Of a stretch of 64,000 nt of DNA, positions 9,425 through 17,754 are shown piece after piece. Positions within the stretch are counted from its first letter, which is position 1. Each line of letters begins with the position of its first letter. The notes under the pieces were generated by a model, which saw nothing but the letters and a program-made list of their open reading frames with translations, did not search any database and was not told the origin of the DNA. The position numbers and the translations under genes were made by a program. Source of the DNA: Actinoalloteichus hoggarensis (GTDB lineage Bacteria > Actinomycetota > Actinomycetes > Mycobacteriales > Pseudonocardiaceae); the NCBI RefSeq assembly GCF_002234535.1, contig NZ_CP022521.1:2914001-2978000 (forward strand), in the 5' to 3' direction.

Positions 9425-10612
9425 TCAGTTGCCGTCGACGAGCACCGCCGTGCCCTGACCCACGCCGACGCACAGCGTCGCCAGACCCCGCCGTGCGCCG
9501 GTCCGCCGCATGCGATGCAGCAGCGTGGTGAGGATGCGGGCGCCGGAGCAGCCGAGCGGATGGCCCAGGGCGATGGCGCCGCCGTCGGGATTCACCAAGT
9601 CCTCGGGCAGGTCCAGCGCGTCGACGACGGCCAGTGTCTGCGCGGCGAAGGCCTCGTTGACCTCCACCGCGTCGAGATCCGTCACACGCCTGCCCGTCCG
9701 GGCGGTCACCGCGCGGACGGCGGGCACCGGGCCGAGCCCCATGACGTCCGGATGCACGCCGACGCTGGCGCCGCCCGCATAGCGGCCCAGCGGTGCGACC
9801 CCGAGGTCGGCCAGCGCCGAGTCGCTCACCAGCAGCAGGCAGGCGGCGCCGTCGTTGAGCGGTGAGGAGTTGCCCGCCGTCACGGTGCCCTCGGCGCGGA
9901 ACACGGGCCGCAGCCGCGCCAGCCGTTCCGCCGAGGTGTCCTCACGGATGCCTTCGTCGGTGTCGACCAGCGAACCGTCCGGGGTGCGGACCGGCAGCAG
10001 CTCATCGGCGAACCGGCCCGCCGCCCGCGCCTCGGCCGCCCTGCGATGGCTGCGCAGCGCGAAGGCGTCCTGTCGCGCTCGCGAGATCGAACACCGGGCC
10101 GCGACCTGCTCGGCCGTCTCACCCATCGACAACACGCCGTGTCGCTCGCCCATCCGCTCGTGCACCAGCCGCCAGCCGAGCCGGGTGTCGGCCAGTTCCA
10201 TCGTCGGCGGCAGCCCGTCCGCAGGACGCGGCAGCACGAACGGCGCGCGGCTCATCGACTCCGAGCCGCCCGCGAGCACGACGTCGACCTCTCCGGAGGC
10301 GATCGCTCGCGCCCCGGTGACGACCGCCTCCAAGCCGGAGGCGCACAACCGGTTCACCGTCGCTCCGGGCACCGAGTCCGGCAGACCCGCGAGCAGGGTC
10401 GCCATCCTGGCCACGTTCCGATTGTCCTCGCCGGACTGGTTGGCCGCTCCCCAGTAGACGTCGTCGATCCTGGCGGGCTCCAGCGTGGGCACGTCGGCGA
10501 GCAGCCCGGCGATGACCTGGGCGGCCAGCTCGTCGGGACGGACGGTGCTCAACGCCCCGCGCAGTCTGCCGATCGGGGTGCGGCGGGCGGCGACGAAGTG
10601 GACGGCGCGCAT
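9425..10612 (-). CDS. Thiolase (acetyl-CoA C-acyltransferase)
   Basis: Thiolase of 395 residues, the usual family length. The acyl-accepting cysteine is Cys90 in NRLCASGLEAV. The other catalytic motifs are EVNEAFAAQ, the histidine in NPDGGAIALGHPLGCSGAR and the second cysteine in LATLCVGVGQG. It cleaves 3-ketoacyl-CoA or, in reverse, condenses two acyl-CoAs. It lies between the SDR gene and the acyl-CoA dehydrogenase gene on the same strand, with gaps of about 170 and 65 bases. The ATG start is the first residue of a well-conserved N-terminus (RAVHFVAARRTPIGR). Confidence 0.93.
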   Translation of the reverse strand: MRAVHFVAARRTPIGRLRGALSTVRPDELAAQVIAGLLADVPTLEPARIDDVYWGAANQSGEDNRNVARMATLLAGLPDSVPGATVNRLCASGLEAVVTGARAIASGEVDVVLAGGSESMSRAPFVLPRPADGLPPTMELADTRLGWRLVHERMGERHGVLSMGETAEQVAARCSISRARQDAFALRSHRRAAEARAAGRFADELLPVRTPDGSLVDTDEGIREDTSAERLARLRPVFRAEGTVTAGNSSPLNDGAACLLLVSDSALADLGVAPLGRYAGGASVGVHPDVMGLGPVPAVRAVTARTGRRVTDLDAVEVNEAFAAQTLAVVDALDLPEDLVNPDGGAIALGHPLGCSGARILTTLLHRMRRTGARRGLATLCVGVGQGTAVLVDGN

Positions 10613-10678
10613 GGTCGGGGCTCCTCCGGGGCGGTCGGCGGGTGGGAACGAGACGGGCGCCGGTGTGGCGTCGTCCGG

Positions 10679-11830
10679 TCACCGGAAGGCGCTGACGCCG
10701 GTCAGTGCCCGTCCGATGATCAGCTGTTGGATCTCGGTGGTGCCCTCGTACAGGGTGGTGACGCGAGCGTCGCGGAGGTGTCTGGCCACCGGGAACTCGT
10801 CGAGATATCCCGCGCCGCCGAAGACCTGCACCGCGTTGTCGGCTGCCCGCACGGCGGCCTCGCCTGCGAAGAGCTTGGCCATCGAGGACTCGGTCTCGAA
10901 GGGCAGGCCTCGGTCGAGCAGATCGGCCGTCCGCCAGACCAGCAGCCGCGCGGCGGCGGTGTCCACGGCGATCGAGGCGAGCAGCCGTTGCACGAGTTGA
11001 TGACCCGCGATCGGTTTGCCGAACTGCTCCCGCTCTCGGGAGTAGGCCACCGCCGCGTCCAGCGAGCCCTGCGCCACTCCGACGCAGCCGGCCGCCACCG
11101 ACATCCGGCCCTTGGCCAGCGCCGACATCGCGATGCCGAAGCCTCGGTCGAGCTCGCCGAGCCGTGCTGAGTCGGGCAGCGGCACGTCGTCGAAGGTCAG
11201 CTCGGCCGTCGCCTGGCCGCGCAGGCCGAGCTTGCCGTGGATCTCCCGCCGGGTCAGCCCGGGAGAGTCGGCGGGCACCAGGAACGCGGTGACGCCCTGG
11301 GGGCCCGGATCGCCGGTCCGCGCGAAGACCAGGCAGACCCGCGCCCAGGTGCCGTTGGTGATGAAGGTCTTCGCCCCGCTCAGCAGCCAGCCGTCGCCGT
11401 GCCTGCGGGCGCGGGTGCGCAGCGAGGCGGCGTCGGAGCCGGCGTCCGGTTCGGACAGGGCGAAGCAGCCGATCGCCGCACCGGAGCACAGCGCGGGCAG
11501 CCAGCGACGGCGCTGGCCCTCCGTGCCGTGCGCGAGGATCGTCGCGGCCACCAGGCCCAGCGACACCGAGACGACGCCGCGCACCGAGGAGTCCGCGCGG
11601 CCGAGCTCCTCGAGGACCAGGCAGTAGGACAGGTGGTCGCCGCCCGAACCGCCGTAGGACTCGGGGATCGTCATGCCCAGGAATCCCGCCTCGCCGAGGC
11701 GGGGGATCAGATCGGGGTCGATGGACTCGCGGCGGTCCCAGTCGGCGGCGTGCGGCCGCACCTCTCGCTCGACGAAGTCGGCGGCGAGGCGGCGCAGGGC
11801 CGTCTGCTCCGGTGAGAGGGTCAGATCCAT
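10679..11830 (-). CDS. Acyl-CoA dehydrogenase
   Basis: FAD-dependent acyl-CoA dehydrogenase of 383 residues that introduces the alpha,beta double bond into an acyl-CoA and passes electrons to ETF. The flavin-binding segments CFALSEPDAGSDAAS and KTFITNGTWARV are present, as is QVFGGAGYLDEFPVARHLRD. The catalytic base is the glutamate in TTLYEGTTEIQ, as in short/medium-chain enzymes. ATG 11830 follows GGAGG by about five bases. The frame stays open far upstream but without similarity. This is the first gene of the minus-strand beta-oxidation cassette and is divergent from a TetR gene, the usual layout for local repression. Confidence 0.93.
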   Translation of the reverse strand: MDLTLSPEQTALRRLAADFVEREVRPHAADWDRRESIDPDLIPRLGEAGFLGMTIPESYGGSGGDHLSYCLVLEELGRADSSVRGVVSVSLGLVAATILAHGTEGQRRRWLPALCSGAAIGCFALSEPDAGSDAASLRTRARRHGDGWLLSGAKTFITNGTWARVCLVFARTGDPGPQGVTAFLVPADSPGLTRREIHGKLGLRGQATAELTFDDVPLPDSARLGELDRGFGIAMSALAKGRMSVAAGCVGVAQGSLDAAVAYSREREQFGKPIAGHQLVQRLLASIAVDTAAARLLVWRTADLLDRGLPFETESSMAKLFAGEAAVRAADNAVQVFGGAGYLDEFPVARHLRDARVTTLYEGTTEIQQLIIGRALTGVSAFR

Positions 11831-11867
11831 GTCGCCTCCGGCGTCCGGGGATCGCGATCTCTCCCTT

Positions 11868-11886
11868 AAACTAGCGGTGGAAGTTT
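11868..11886. promoter_or_regulatory. Candidate TetR operator upstream of the acyl-CoA dehydrogenase cassette
   Basis: Inverted repeat AAACT...AGTTT in the divergent spacer between the acyl-CoA dehydrogenase and the TetR gene. Its core (11870-11884) starts ACTAGCG and agrees at 11 of 15 positions with the perfect palindrome at 12825-12839 on the other side of the TetR gene. Binding by the neighbouring TetR protein is inferred. Confidence 0.5.
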
Positions 11887-11962
11887 CTCGGCGTCCAGGG
11901 GTGAGGGCGACTAGAGTTCGACGCGCGGCGGTCGTCGTCCCGCCGCCGGAGGAGGTCGTCTG

Positions 11963-12763
11963 ATGGCTCGGCCGCGTCAGCCCCGGCTGAGCAGGGCACG
12001 CATCGTCGAGGCCGCTACGGCGCTGATCGACGCAGACGGGCTCGACGCCTTCTCCACGCGACGCCTCGCGCTCGAACTCGGCGTCCGGGGTCCCTCGCTC
12101 TACAACCACTTCGCGACCAAGAACGAGATTCTCGACGCCGTCGCCGACGCGATCATCGCGCGGGTCGACGTCTCCTTCTTCGCCGATCACGACTGGTGCA
12201 CGGCCCTCCGGCGCTGGGCGCACTCCTACCGAGACGCCCTGGCCGCGCACCCCAACGTCGTCCCCGTCCTGATCAGAGGTCCGGGACGGCGACCCGCCGC
12301 CCTGTCGATGGCCGACGCGGTCTACGGCGGACTCGTGGCCGCGGGCTGGCCGCCCGCCCGCGCCACCCACATCGGCGCGGTGATGCGCTACGTCGTGGCG
12401 GGTTCGGCGCTGGGCTCCTTCGCGCGGGGTTTCGACGCCGATCCGGCGCTCTACGAACACGACCGCTATCCGCATCTGTCGCAGGCCCATCTGCTCGCCG
12501 ATCACCAGCGCAGCGTCGACGAGGGCGCGTTCGCCCTCGGCGTCGACATGCTCCTCGCCGGGTTGCGCGAGCTCTACGCGGAGGTCGTCGGCTCACCGCC
12601 CGCGGCGGCGGGACGTCCTGTGGCGCAGGCCTTCGCCGAATCGGGCGCCGTCGAGTCGGGCGCCGTCGACCGGCCCGAGCCGACCGGCGTCGGGACCGGC
12701 GGTCCCGAGACCGCCGGCTCCGAGACGACCGGGGCGGTGAAGGCCGGACGACCGCGAGGCTGA
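11963..12763 (+). CDS. TetR-family transcriptional regulator
   Basis: Regulator of 266 residues. The N-terminal helix-turn-helix covers about residues 10-56 (RARIVEAATALIDADGLDAF, then RRLALELGVRGPSLYNHFAT). A TetR C-terminal ligand domain follows to about residue 215. The last 50 residues are a low-complexity tail with repeated SGAV units and no fold signal. GGAGG lies ten bases before the ATG. The gene is divergent from the acyl-CoA dehydrogenase cassette and upstream of the alcohol dehydrogenase gene. Related palindromes occur on both sides, so it probably represses both units and may respond to an acyl-CoA or a related lipid. The ligand is inferred, not seen. Confidence 0.88.
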   Translation: MARPRQPRLSRARIVEAATALIDADGLDAFSTRRLALELGVRGPSLYNHFATKNEILDAVADAIIARVDVSFFADHDWCTALRRWAHSYRDALAAHPNVVPVLIRGPGRRPAALSMADAVYGGLVAAGWPPARATHIGAVMRYVVAGSALGSFARGFDADPALYEHDRYPHLSQAHLLADHQRSVDEGAFALGVDMLLAGLRELYAEVVGSPPAAAGRPVAQAFAESGAVESGAVDRPEPTGVGTGGPETAGSETTGAVKAGRPRG

Positions 12764-12824
12764 GTGCCTCGATCTTCCGGTCACGGGGCCTACCGGTGCG
12801 AGCCGTCGCGGGGTTAAGGTGAAA

Positions 12825-12839
12825 ACTAGCGTCGCTAGT
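12825..12839. promoter_or_regulatory. Perfect 15-base palindrome, candidate TetR operator
   Basis: ACTAGCG-T-CGCTAGT, seven-base arms around one base, about 44 bases before the ATG of a small reading frame at 12883. The half-site ACTAGCG recurs at 11870-11876 on the other flank of the TetR gene. Confidence 0.6.
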
Positions 12840-12882
12840 CCATTGTCGCCGTCCACTCCGGCGCTCGACCAGCAGGGATGCC

Positions 12883-13194
12883 ATGACCAGCGCAGACGTC
12901 GGCACATCAGCGGGGACGGCGCCATACGCCGGCCGAGGCAGGCGCATGCCGGACGAACGGCGGACGGACTCGCCCGGACCTGACACCGGGACCGTCCCGA
13001 CCGCCGAGCAGCGTCGCCCCCGCACAGACGCACCCTGGTCTGCCGCCGATCGGGCGCGAGCATCGAGCACACGCCCGGCCGCCGTCGACGGGCCCCGATC
13101 GCCGGGCGGACGGCGCCGATCACGCGGACTCGGGCGGGCCTCCGATGCTCTCCTCGTCGCCGTGGTCACCGAGAACCGGACGACGCGACGATGA
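12883..13194 (+). CDS. Small hypothetical protein upstream of alcohol dehydrogenase
   Basis: Possible 103-residue protein, rich in Arg, Pro, Thr and Ser, with no recognised domain, signal peptide or membrane segment. It is supported by position rather than content. Its ATG lies about 44 bases after the palindrome at 12825-12839, and its TGA overlaps the ATG of the alcohol dehydrogenase by four bases (ATGA). Without it the dehydrogenase mRNA would have a leader of over 300 bases. It could act as a leader that couples translation, or it could be chance in GC-rich DNA. Confidence 0.35.
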   Translation: MTSADVGTSAGTAPYAGRGRRMPDERRTDSPGPDTGTVPTAEQRRPRTDAPWSAADRARASSTRPAAVDGPRSPGGRRRSRGLGRASDALLVAVVTENRTTRR

Positions 13195-14288
13195 GCGGCG
13201 ATCGTCTCGTCTCGGCGCTGCTGGCGCGTCGTCAGGATCAGCCGCCCGCCGTGGAGCGGATACGGCTGCCCGCTCCCGGACCCGGCGAGGTCCGCGTCCG
13301 GATTCGAGCCGCGGGCGTCTGCCACTCCGATCTCGCGATGATCGACGGCACCCTCGCGCCGTCCTTCCCCCTGGTGCTCGGCCACGAGGCGGCGGGAGTC
13401 GTCACCGATGTCGGGCCCGGCACCGACCGGGTCTCCGGTGGCGAGCACGTCGTACTCAACTGGTCGCCCGCCTGCCGCACGTGCTGGCACTGCGCGGCGG
13501 GCAGACCGTGGTTCTGTGACACCTCCGGCAGACCGTCCTCGGCGCGCGGCACCACCGCGGACGGCGAGGCGCTGCACGTCACGCTCGGTCTCGGCGCGCT
13601 CGCCGAGGAGATCGTGGTGCCGCGGCACGCGGTCATCCCGGTACCCGCCGAACTGCCCTTCGAAGAGGCCGCGCTGCTGGGCTGCGCGGTGCTCACCGGG
13701 GTCGGCGCGGTGCGCAACACCGCGCGGGTCACGGCGGGGGAGTCCGTCGTGATCATCGGCCTCGGCGGGGTGGGCCTGTCCGCGGTCCTGGCGGCGCGCG
13801 ACGCGGGCGCGGGGCGGATCGTGGCCGTGGACGTCGCGGAGTCCAAACGCGGCCCGGCGATGGCGGCGGGCGCGACCGACTTCCTCGTCTCCGACGGCGG
13901 CCTCGTCCGTGCCGTCCGGAGTCTCACCGACGGCAGGGGAGCCGACCATGCCTTCGAATGCGTCGGCCGGGGGAAGACCATCGAGACCGCGTGGCGCTCG
14001 GTGCGGCGCGGCGGCGGAGTGATCGTGGTCGGCATGGGCGCACGGGACGACCTGATCAGCCTCAGCGCGCTGGACGTCTTCCACTCCGGCCGGGTACTGC
14101 GCTCGTCGGTGTACGGCGCGGCGGACCCCGACCGCGACGTGCCTCTGCTGGCGCGGGACGTCCTCGCCGGGACGCTCGACGTGTCCCCGTTGATCACGCA
14201 CCGCATCTCGCTGGCCGAGGCGCCATCGGCCGTCGACCGACTTGTTCGAGGCGAGGGCGCCCGCTCGGTGGTGTCCTTCCCGGACTGA
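13191..14288 (+). CDS. Zinc-dependent alcohol dehydrogenase (MDR, class III-like)
   Basis: Zinc alcohol dehydrogenase of 365 residues. Catalytic-zinc ligands are the cysteine in GVCHSDLA, the histidine in LGHEAAG and the cysteine in LLGCAVLTGVGAV. The structural zinc is held by four cysteines in ACRTCWHCAAGRPWFC. The coenzyme motif is IIGLGGVGLSAV, with VAVDVAESK after the next strand, which suggests NAD. It would oxidise an alcohol or a thiol-adduct of an aldehyde. Class III relatives in actinomycetes include mycothiol-dependent formaldehyde dehydrogenases. The upstream palindrome suggests co-control with the beta-oxidation cassette by the TetR protein. Confidence 0.92.
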   Translation: MSGDRLVSALLARRQDQPPAVERIRLPAPGPGEVRVRIRAAGVCHSDLAMIDGTLAPSFPLVLGHEAAGVVTDVGPGTDRVSGGEHVVLNWSPACRTCWHCAAGRPWFCDTSGRPSSARGTTADGEALHVTLGLGALAEEIVVPRHAVIPVPAELPFEEAALLGCAVLTGVGAVRNTARVTAGESVVIIGLGGVGLSAVLAARDAGAGRIVAVDVAESKRGPAMAAGATDFLVSDGGLVRAVRSLTDGRGADHAFECVGRGKTIETAWRSVRRGGGVIVVGMGARDDLISLSALDVFHSGRVLRSSVYGAADPDRDVPLLARDVLAGTLDVSPLITHRISLAEAPSAVDRLVRGEGARSVVSFPD

Positions 14289-14784
14289 CGCCGCGCACCG
14301 CCCGCGGACGCGGGTGCGCCGCCGGGACCGGCCGGAGACGGCACCGCGGCGTCGCCCCGTCCCGCCGTGTCTCGCTCCGTCCTGTCTCGCCTCGCCGGGG
14401 CCGGCTTCGTCGCGGCCCGCATCCGGGTCCGCCGCCTCCGACGGGTCCGCCACGTCGGTCGCGGCCGGCGCCCGCCACGTCGGCGCTCGTCGTCTCGGTG
14501 CCGTGTGCGGGTTCGCCGCGGTCGACCGCCGTCGGGTCCCGGCCCGGGACATCGCCGGGCGACCGTCGCACGCCGGGCACGCCGGGCACGCCCGGTCGCC
14601 GGCAGTGGAGAGATCTCGAAGGCGGCTGAAGATTCGCTCGATGTCCGGTGAAGTCCGCCGATCGTGGCTTGTCTTGTCCCATGACGACACGAGAAGCTCG
14701 CTCAGCGGTGATCAACTGTCCGTTTCGTCGACGGCCGCCGCACCCCCGACGCATCCGAGGCGTCGGGCCCGAGAAAGGAGATCG
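14289..14784. other. Intergenic region, no gene supported
   Basis: About 500 bases of GC-rich DNA with short C/G direct repeats around 14570-14590 and no credible reading frame. It must contain the promoter of the glycosyltransferase gene; I cannot place it with confidence. Confidence 0.6.
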
Positions 14785-16089
14785 ATGCGGATACTCCTGG
14801 TGGCTGCTCCCGGTGTCGGGCATCTGCTGCCCGCCGTGCCGACGATGTGGGCGGCCCGTGCCGCAGGCCACGAGATCCTGGTGGCGACCACCGGACCGAG
14901 TCTGGACATGGCCGTCCGCTCCGGCTTACCCGCCGTCGACGTCTCGCCCGACGGCAGTGCCACCGCCGGTTATCACCAGCTGGCCCCACGTGCCCTGGCC
15001 CGTCGTGCCGAGGGCGAGCACACCACCGAGGGCGACGCCGCCGTCCAGTGGCAGGGGATGACCAGCGCGTTCGGCAGCTCGTGGTCCACCGTCCGCGACC
15101 ACCGACCCGCCGAGGACGCCGACTTCCTGGCCTCGCTGTTCGCCGTGAGCGGTCGGATGATCGACGGGACCGTGCGCATCGCCCGAGACTGGCGAGCCGA
15201 CCTCCTGATGTTCACCTCGTTCCTCGCCGCGGGCGAGATCGCCGCGACCGCCGTCGGCATCCCCTCGGTGCTGCACGGCATGGGGCTGCCGCATCCGCCC
15301 GCGACCGGTCTGCTGGGGGTGCTCGACGACGTCGCGACGCGTCACGGCGTGTCTGGTCGGCTTGAACCGCCCGCCGCGGTCGTAGACCTCTGTCCCGAGA
15401 CCCTCCGGCCCCCGAGATCGGCCAGGGGACTGCCGCTGCGCTACGTCCCGTACAACGGCGGCGCGCTGCTGAGCGACCTGGTCTGCGCCGTTCCGCGGCG
15501 GCCGCGAATCTGTCTGACGATGGGCTCGGTCCTCCCCGGTGCGGGCGCGGACGAGGTCGTTCAGGCGGCGATCGCGGTGGCGGCGGCCCGCGACGCCGAG
15601 GTGGTGCTCGCCGTCGACACCCCGGACGAGTCGATCCGACACAGGCTGCCCTCGAACGTCATCATGTCCGGCTGGGTGCCGCTCAGCTCGGTGCTGCCGG
15701 ACTGTTCGGTGGTCGTCCACCACGGTGGATCGGGCACCACCTTCACCGCCTTCGCGCACGGCACGCCGCAACTCGTCCTGCCGAGGATGGCCGACCAGCC
15801 GCTCAACGCCGACGCCGTCCGTCGCGGCGGGGCGGGCGTCGTCCTCGCCGAGCGTGATCTGGACGTGGCGACGCTGACCGACAGCCTGGATCACGTCCTC
15901 GGGGCCGAGGAGATCCGCCGCGGCTGTGCCGCGATCCGCGCCGAGATCGAGGCGATGCCGGGTCCGGCGGCGCTTCTCGACCGGCTCGCCGAACTCGCTC
16001 CGCCGTCGCCGGAGGTCCGAGGCGGCGATCCGGGTCGACGGGACGGCGCAACGGTCTCCCGACCCGGCACCGCGTCGGGGAGATCCTGA
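14785..16089 (+). CDS. GT1-family glycosyltransferase
   Basis: GT-B glycosyltransferase of 434 residues that would move a sugar from an NDP-sugar to a small acceptor such as a macrolide or an aglycone. The N-terminus [20 protein letters not shown] is typical of antibiotic and macrolide transferases. The donor-binding half contains [34 protein letters not shown] and [20 protein letters not shown]. The HHGGSGTT element, which binds nucleotide diphosphate, is intact. ATG 14785 follows AAAGGAG by four bases, although the frame is open much further upstream. The last 35 residues are unconserved. The gene is monocistronic, with no sugar-biosynthesis or polyketide genes nearby, so it may serve for resistance by antibiotic glycosylation. 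Confidence 0.88.
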   Translation: MRILLVAAPGVGHLLPAVPTMWAARAAGHEILVATTGPSLDMAVRSGLPAVDVSPDGSATAGYHQLAPRALARRAEGEHTTEGDAAVQWQGMTSAFGSSWSTVRDHRPAEDADFLASLFAVSGRMIDGTVRIARDWRADLLMFTSFLAAGEIAATAVGIPSVLHGMGLPHPPATGLLGVLDDVATRHGVSGRLEPPAAVVDLCPETLRPPRSARGLPLRYVPYNGGALLSDLVCAVPRRPRICLTMGSVLPGAGADEVVQAAIAVAAARDAEVVLAVDTPDESIRHRLPSNVIMSGWVPLSSVLPDCSVVVHHGGSGTTFTAFAHGTPQLVLPRMADQPLNADAVRRGGAGVVLAERDLDVATLTDSLDHVLGAEEIRRGCAAIRAEIEAMPGPAALLDRLAELAPPSPEVRGGDPGRRDGATVSRPGTASGRS

Positions 16090-16370
16090 CCGGCGGCCCT
16101 GGCCGCGCGCCCTGGACCCTGCCGAGGCGACGCGGCGGTCTCGCCCGGGCAGGGCCGGGGCGGGGGCGGGCTTCGGCCGGTCGTCCGCCGCCCACCCGGC
16201 CCGCACTCGCTGGAAACCTGGGCTCGCCGGCACCCCACGCCGACACGAGACGACGGCGGCCCGCCCGGCGCCGCCAGGCCAGGCGGTGACCGGGGCACAC
16301 CCCCGGTCACCGCGCTCTCGTCCTCGACCGCCGAGCGCCCGCGCCACACCGGGCCGCGGCGAGGCGAGCA

Positions 16371-16590
16371 GACCCGGCGGAGCAGTTCCGGGCGGACGCC
16401 CGCGCCGACCCAGTGGGCTCCGCCGGACACGGGTATCCCGACGACACGCCTCCTCGACACCTGCCGAGTGATACTCCTCGATCAGATCGGTCACCTCGGA
16501 GTGGCTGCCGACGAGCGCGGTGCCCGCGTCGCCGCGCACCAGACCGACCCCTGCCCAGAGGTGTGGACGGATCTCCAGGCCGTGTTCGTC
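16371..16590 (-). pseudogene. Remnant of SsuD-like (alkanesulfonate) flavin monooxygenase, C-terminal part
   Basis: On the minus strand the frame reads [20 protein letters not shown], followed by [19 protein letters not shown]. This matches the C-terminal part of FMNH2-dependent alkanesulfonate monooxygenases. After about 16447 the similarity continues in another frame ([17 protein letters not shown]), the usual helix after the SGYPHLEEA region. The gene is thus frameshifted and has lost its N-terminal three quarters. Intact homologues release sulfite from alkanesulfonates. It lies just downstream of the methionine-salvage operon, which suggests an older, larger sulfur-acquisition locus. Confidence 0.7.
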
Positions 16591-16627
16591 CGAGGGCAGC
16601 CTGCCGCGGTGCGGTCGCCGCCGCCGA

Positions 16628-16760
16628 GGCGGCGAGGGCAGGCTGGCGGGCAAGCGGGCGATGCTCATCACCAGCGTGGGCTCCGGCGAACCGGCGCTCG
16701 GCGCACGAGGCGTCAACGGCGACATCGGGGAACTGCTGTTCCCGATCATCGGAGGGTGCG
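16628..16760 (+). pseudogene. Remnant of NAD(P)H:quinone/flavin oxidoreductase (flavodoxin fold)
   Basis: A plus-strand stretch reads [20 protein letters not shown] and then [15 protein letters not shown]. It corresponds to the conserved middle of MdaB/YheF-type NAD(P)H dehydrogenases, where GKRA is followed by a strand, the GxxGxNG region and the LLFPIQ helix. Similarity stops on both sides, so only about 40 of some 200 residues remain. It sits next to the SsuD-like remnant. Flavin or quinone reductases often accompany such monooxygenases, so the two may have decayed together, which is inference. Confidence 0.6.
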
Positions 16761-17175
16761 GCGATCGGGTCCGGGTGAGCAGGGGGTCCCGGCGACTGCG
16801 ATGGGTCCGCTCGCTTGATCGCGATCGGGCGGGGTCGGTTCGTCTGGTGGACGCTCAGTCCGCTGCGGCCCGGTGCGCTGTGCCTCGGCGTCCGGTCGGG
16901 CCGTCCTTCTGCGGAGCGACGTCGCTCGCGAACCCCGCCCCGCGGCCGTGCCGGCAGGCGCTCCTCGTGACCGGCCGAGGTCGACCGGACGCCGACACGG
17001 CCCCTCGAACGACTCCGCCGGGGGGCGCGGCCGACTCGCCCGGCGGCGTCCTCGATCCGCGTCGACGCTCCGAGGATTCACGCCGCGTCGACGGCGTCGC
17101 GTGCCATCGGCTCGGCCGATGCCGCAGGCCGCGCGCGGAGCCACGCGCGGCCTGCCGCTTCGCCGTGCCTGCCGG
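16761..17175. other. Decayed or non-coding DNA between gene remnants and the mtn operon
   Basis: No supported gene. Open frames are Arg/Pro-rich without domains. The one clear structure is the terminator hairpin at 17124-17155. Confidence 0.55.
17124..17155 (-). terminator. Terminator hairpin of the methionine-salvage operon
   Basis: Perfect 12-base stem (GCAGGCCGCGCG at 17124-17135, complement at 17144-17155) with an 8-base loop, 20 bases beyond the mtnD stop on the minus strand. Confidence 0.7.
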
Positions 17176-17754
17176 TCAACTCCGCCCGGCGGACAGCTCG
17201 TCGAAGCTCGGGAAGCGATGGGCGATGGAGTTCTCGACGAAGTCGCCCACCCAGCCCTCTTCGTCGTGGAAGAACCGCACCGACACGTAATCCGGCCGAG
17301 AGCCCATGTCGAACCAGTGCGTGGTGTTCGCGGGCACGCTCAGCAGATCGCCCGCCTCGCACAGCACGGCGTGCACCTTCCCGTCGACGTGCAGGTAGAA
17401 GACTCCGGAGCCTCGGGCGAAGAACCGGTCCTCGTCGTCGTCATGGGTGTGCTCGGACAGGAAGCGCTGCCGTGCCGCGGCGGCCTTCTCCTGCCATCGG
17501 ATGTCGTCGCTCGGCGTCATGTGCAGCGCGTCCACCAGCACATAGCCCTGCTCGTCGATCACCTTGTCGACCCGCTCGCGGTAGGCGGCGAGCACCTCCT
17601 CGGAGGTCGGCTCGGCGGGGAGGTCCGCCACCACGGGCCACTGCTCGAAGCGGACCCGCAGCTCGCCGAGCACCGCGCGGATCTCCTGCGGATCCTCGGT
17701 CCGTCGCAGCACCGTGGTCGGGTCGTCCTCCGGCCAGACCGTCAACAACGTCAT
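17176..17754 (-). CDS. mtnD: Acireductone dioxygenase
   Basis: Cupin metalloenzyme of 192 residues that cleaves the acireductone 1,2-dihydroxy-3-keto-5-methylthiopentene with O2. The Fe form gives the 2-keto precursor of methionine and the Ni form an off-pathway acid. The first ligand set is in SEHTHDDDEDRFF (two His and a Glu). The last ligand is the His in VPANTTHWFDMG. RFFHDEEGW near the end is typical of the family. The start ATG overlaps the mtnB stop by one base. This is the last gene of the operon. No aminotransferase (MtnE) gene lies nearby, so the last transamination to methionine must be done elsewhere. Confidence 0.93.
   Translation of the reverse strand: MTLLTVWPEDDPTTVLRRTEDPQEIRAVLGELRVRFEQWPVVADLPAEPTSEEVLAAYRERVDKVIDEQGYVLVDALHMTPSDDIRWQEKAAAARQRFLSEHTHDDDEDRFFARGSGVFYLHVDGKVHAVLCEAGDLLSVPANTTHWFDMGSRPDYVSVRFFHDEEGWVGDFVENSIAHRFPSFDELSAGRS

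Noticed and set aside
14926-16749. Minus-strand open frame of 607 codons as one gene
   Set aside because: Only its first hundred codons resemble a protein family (SsuD-like remnant); the rest is the shadow of the glycosyltransferase.
16090-17175. Insertion sequence as cause of the gene decay
   Set aside because: No transposase similarity, terminal inverted repeats or target duplication was found; simple decay is enough.
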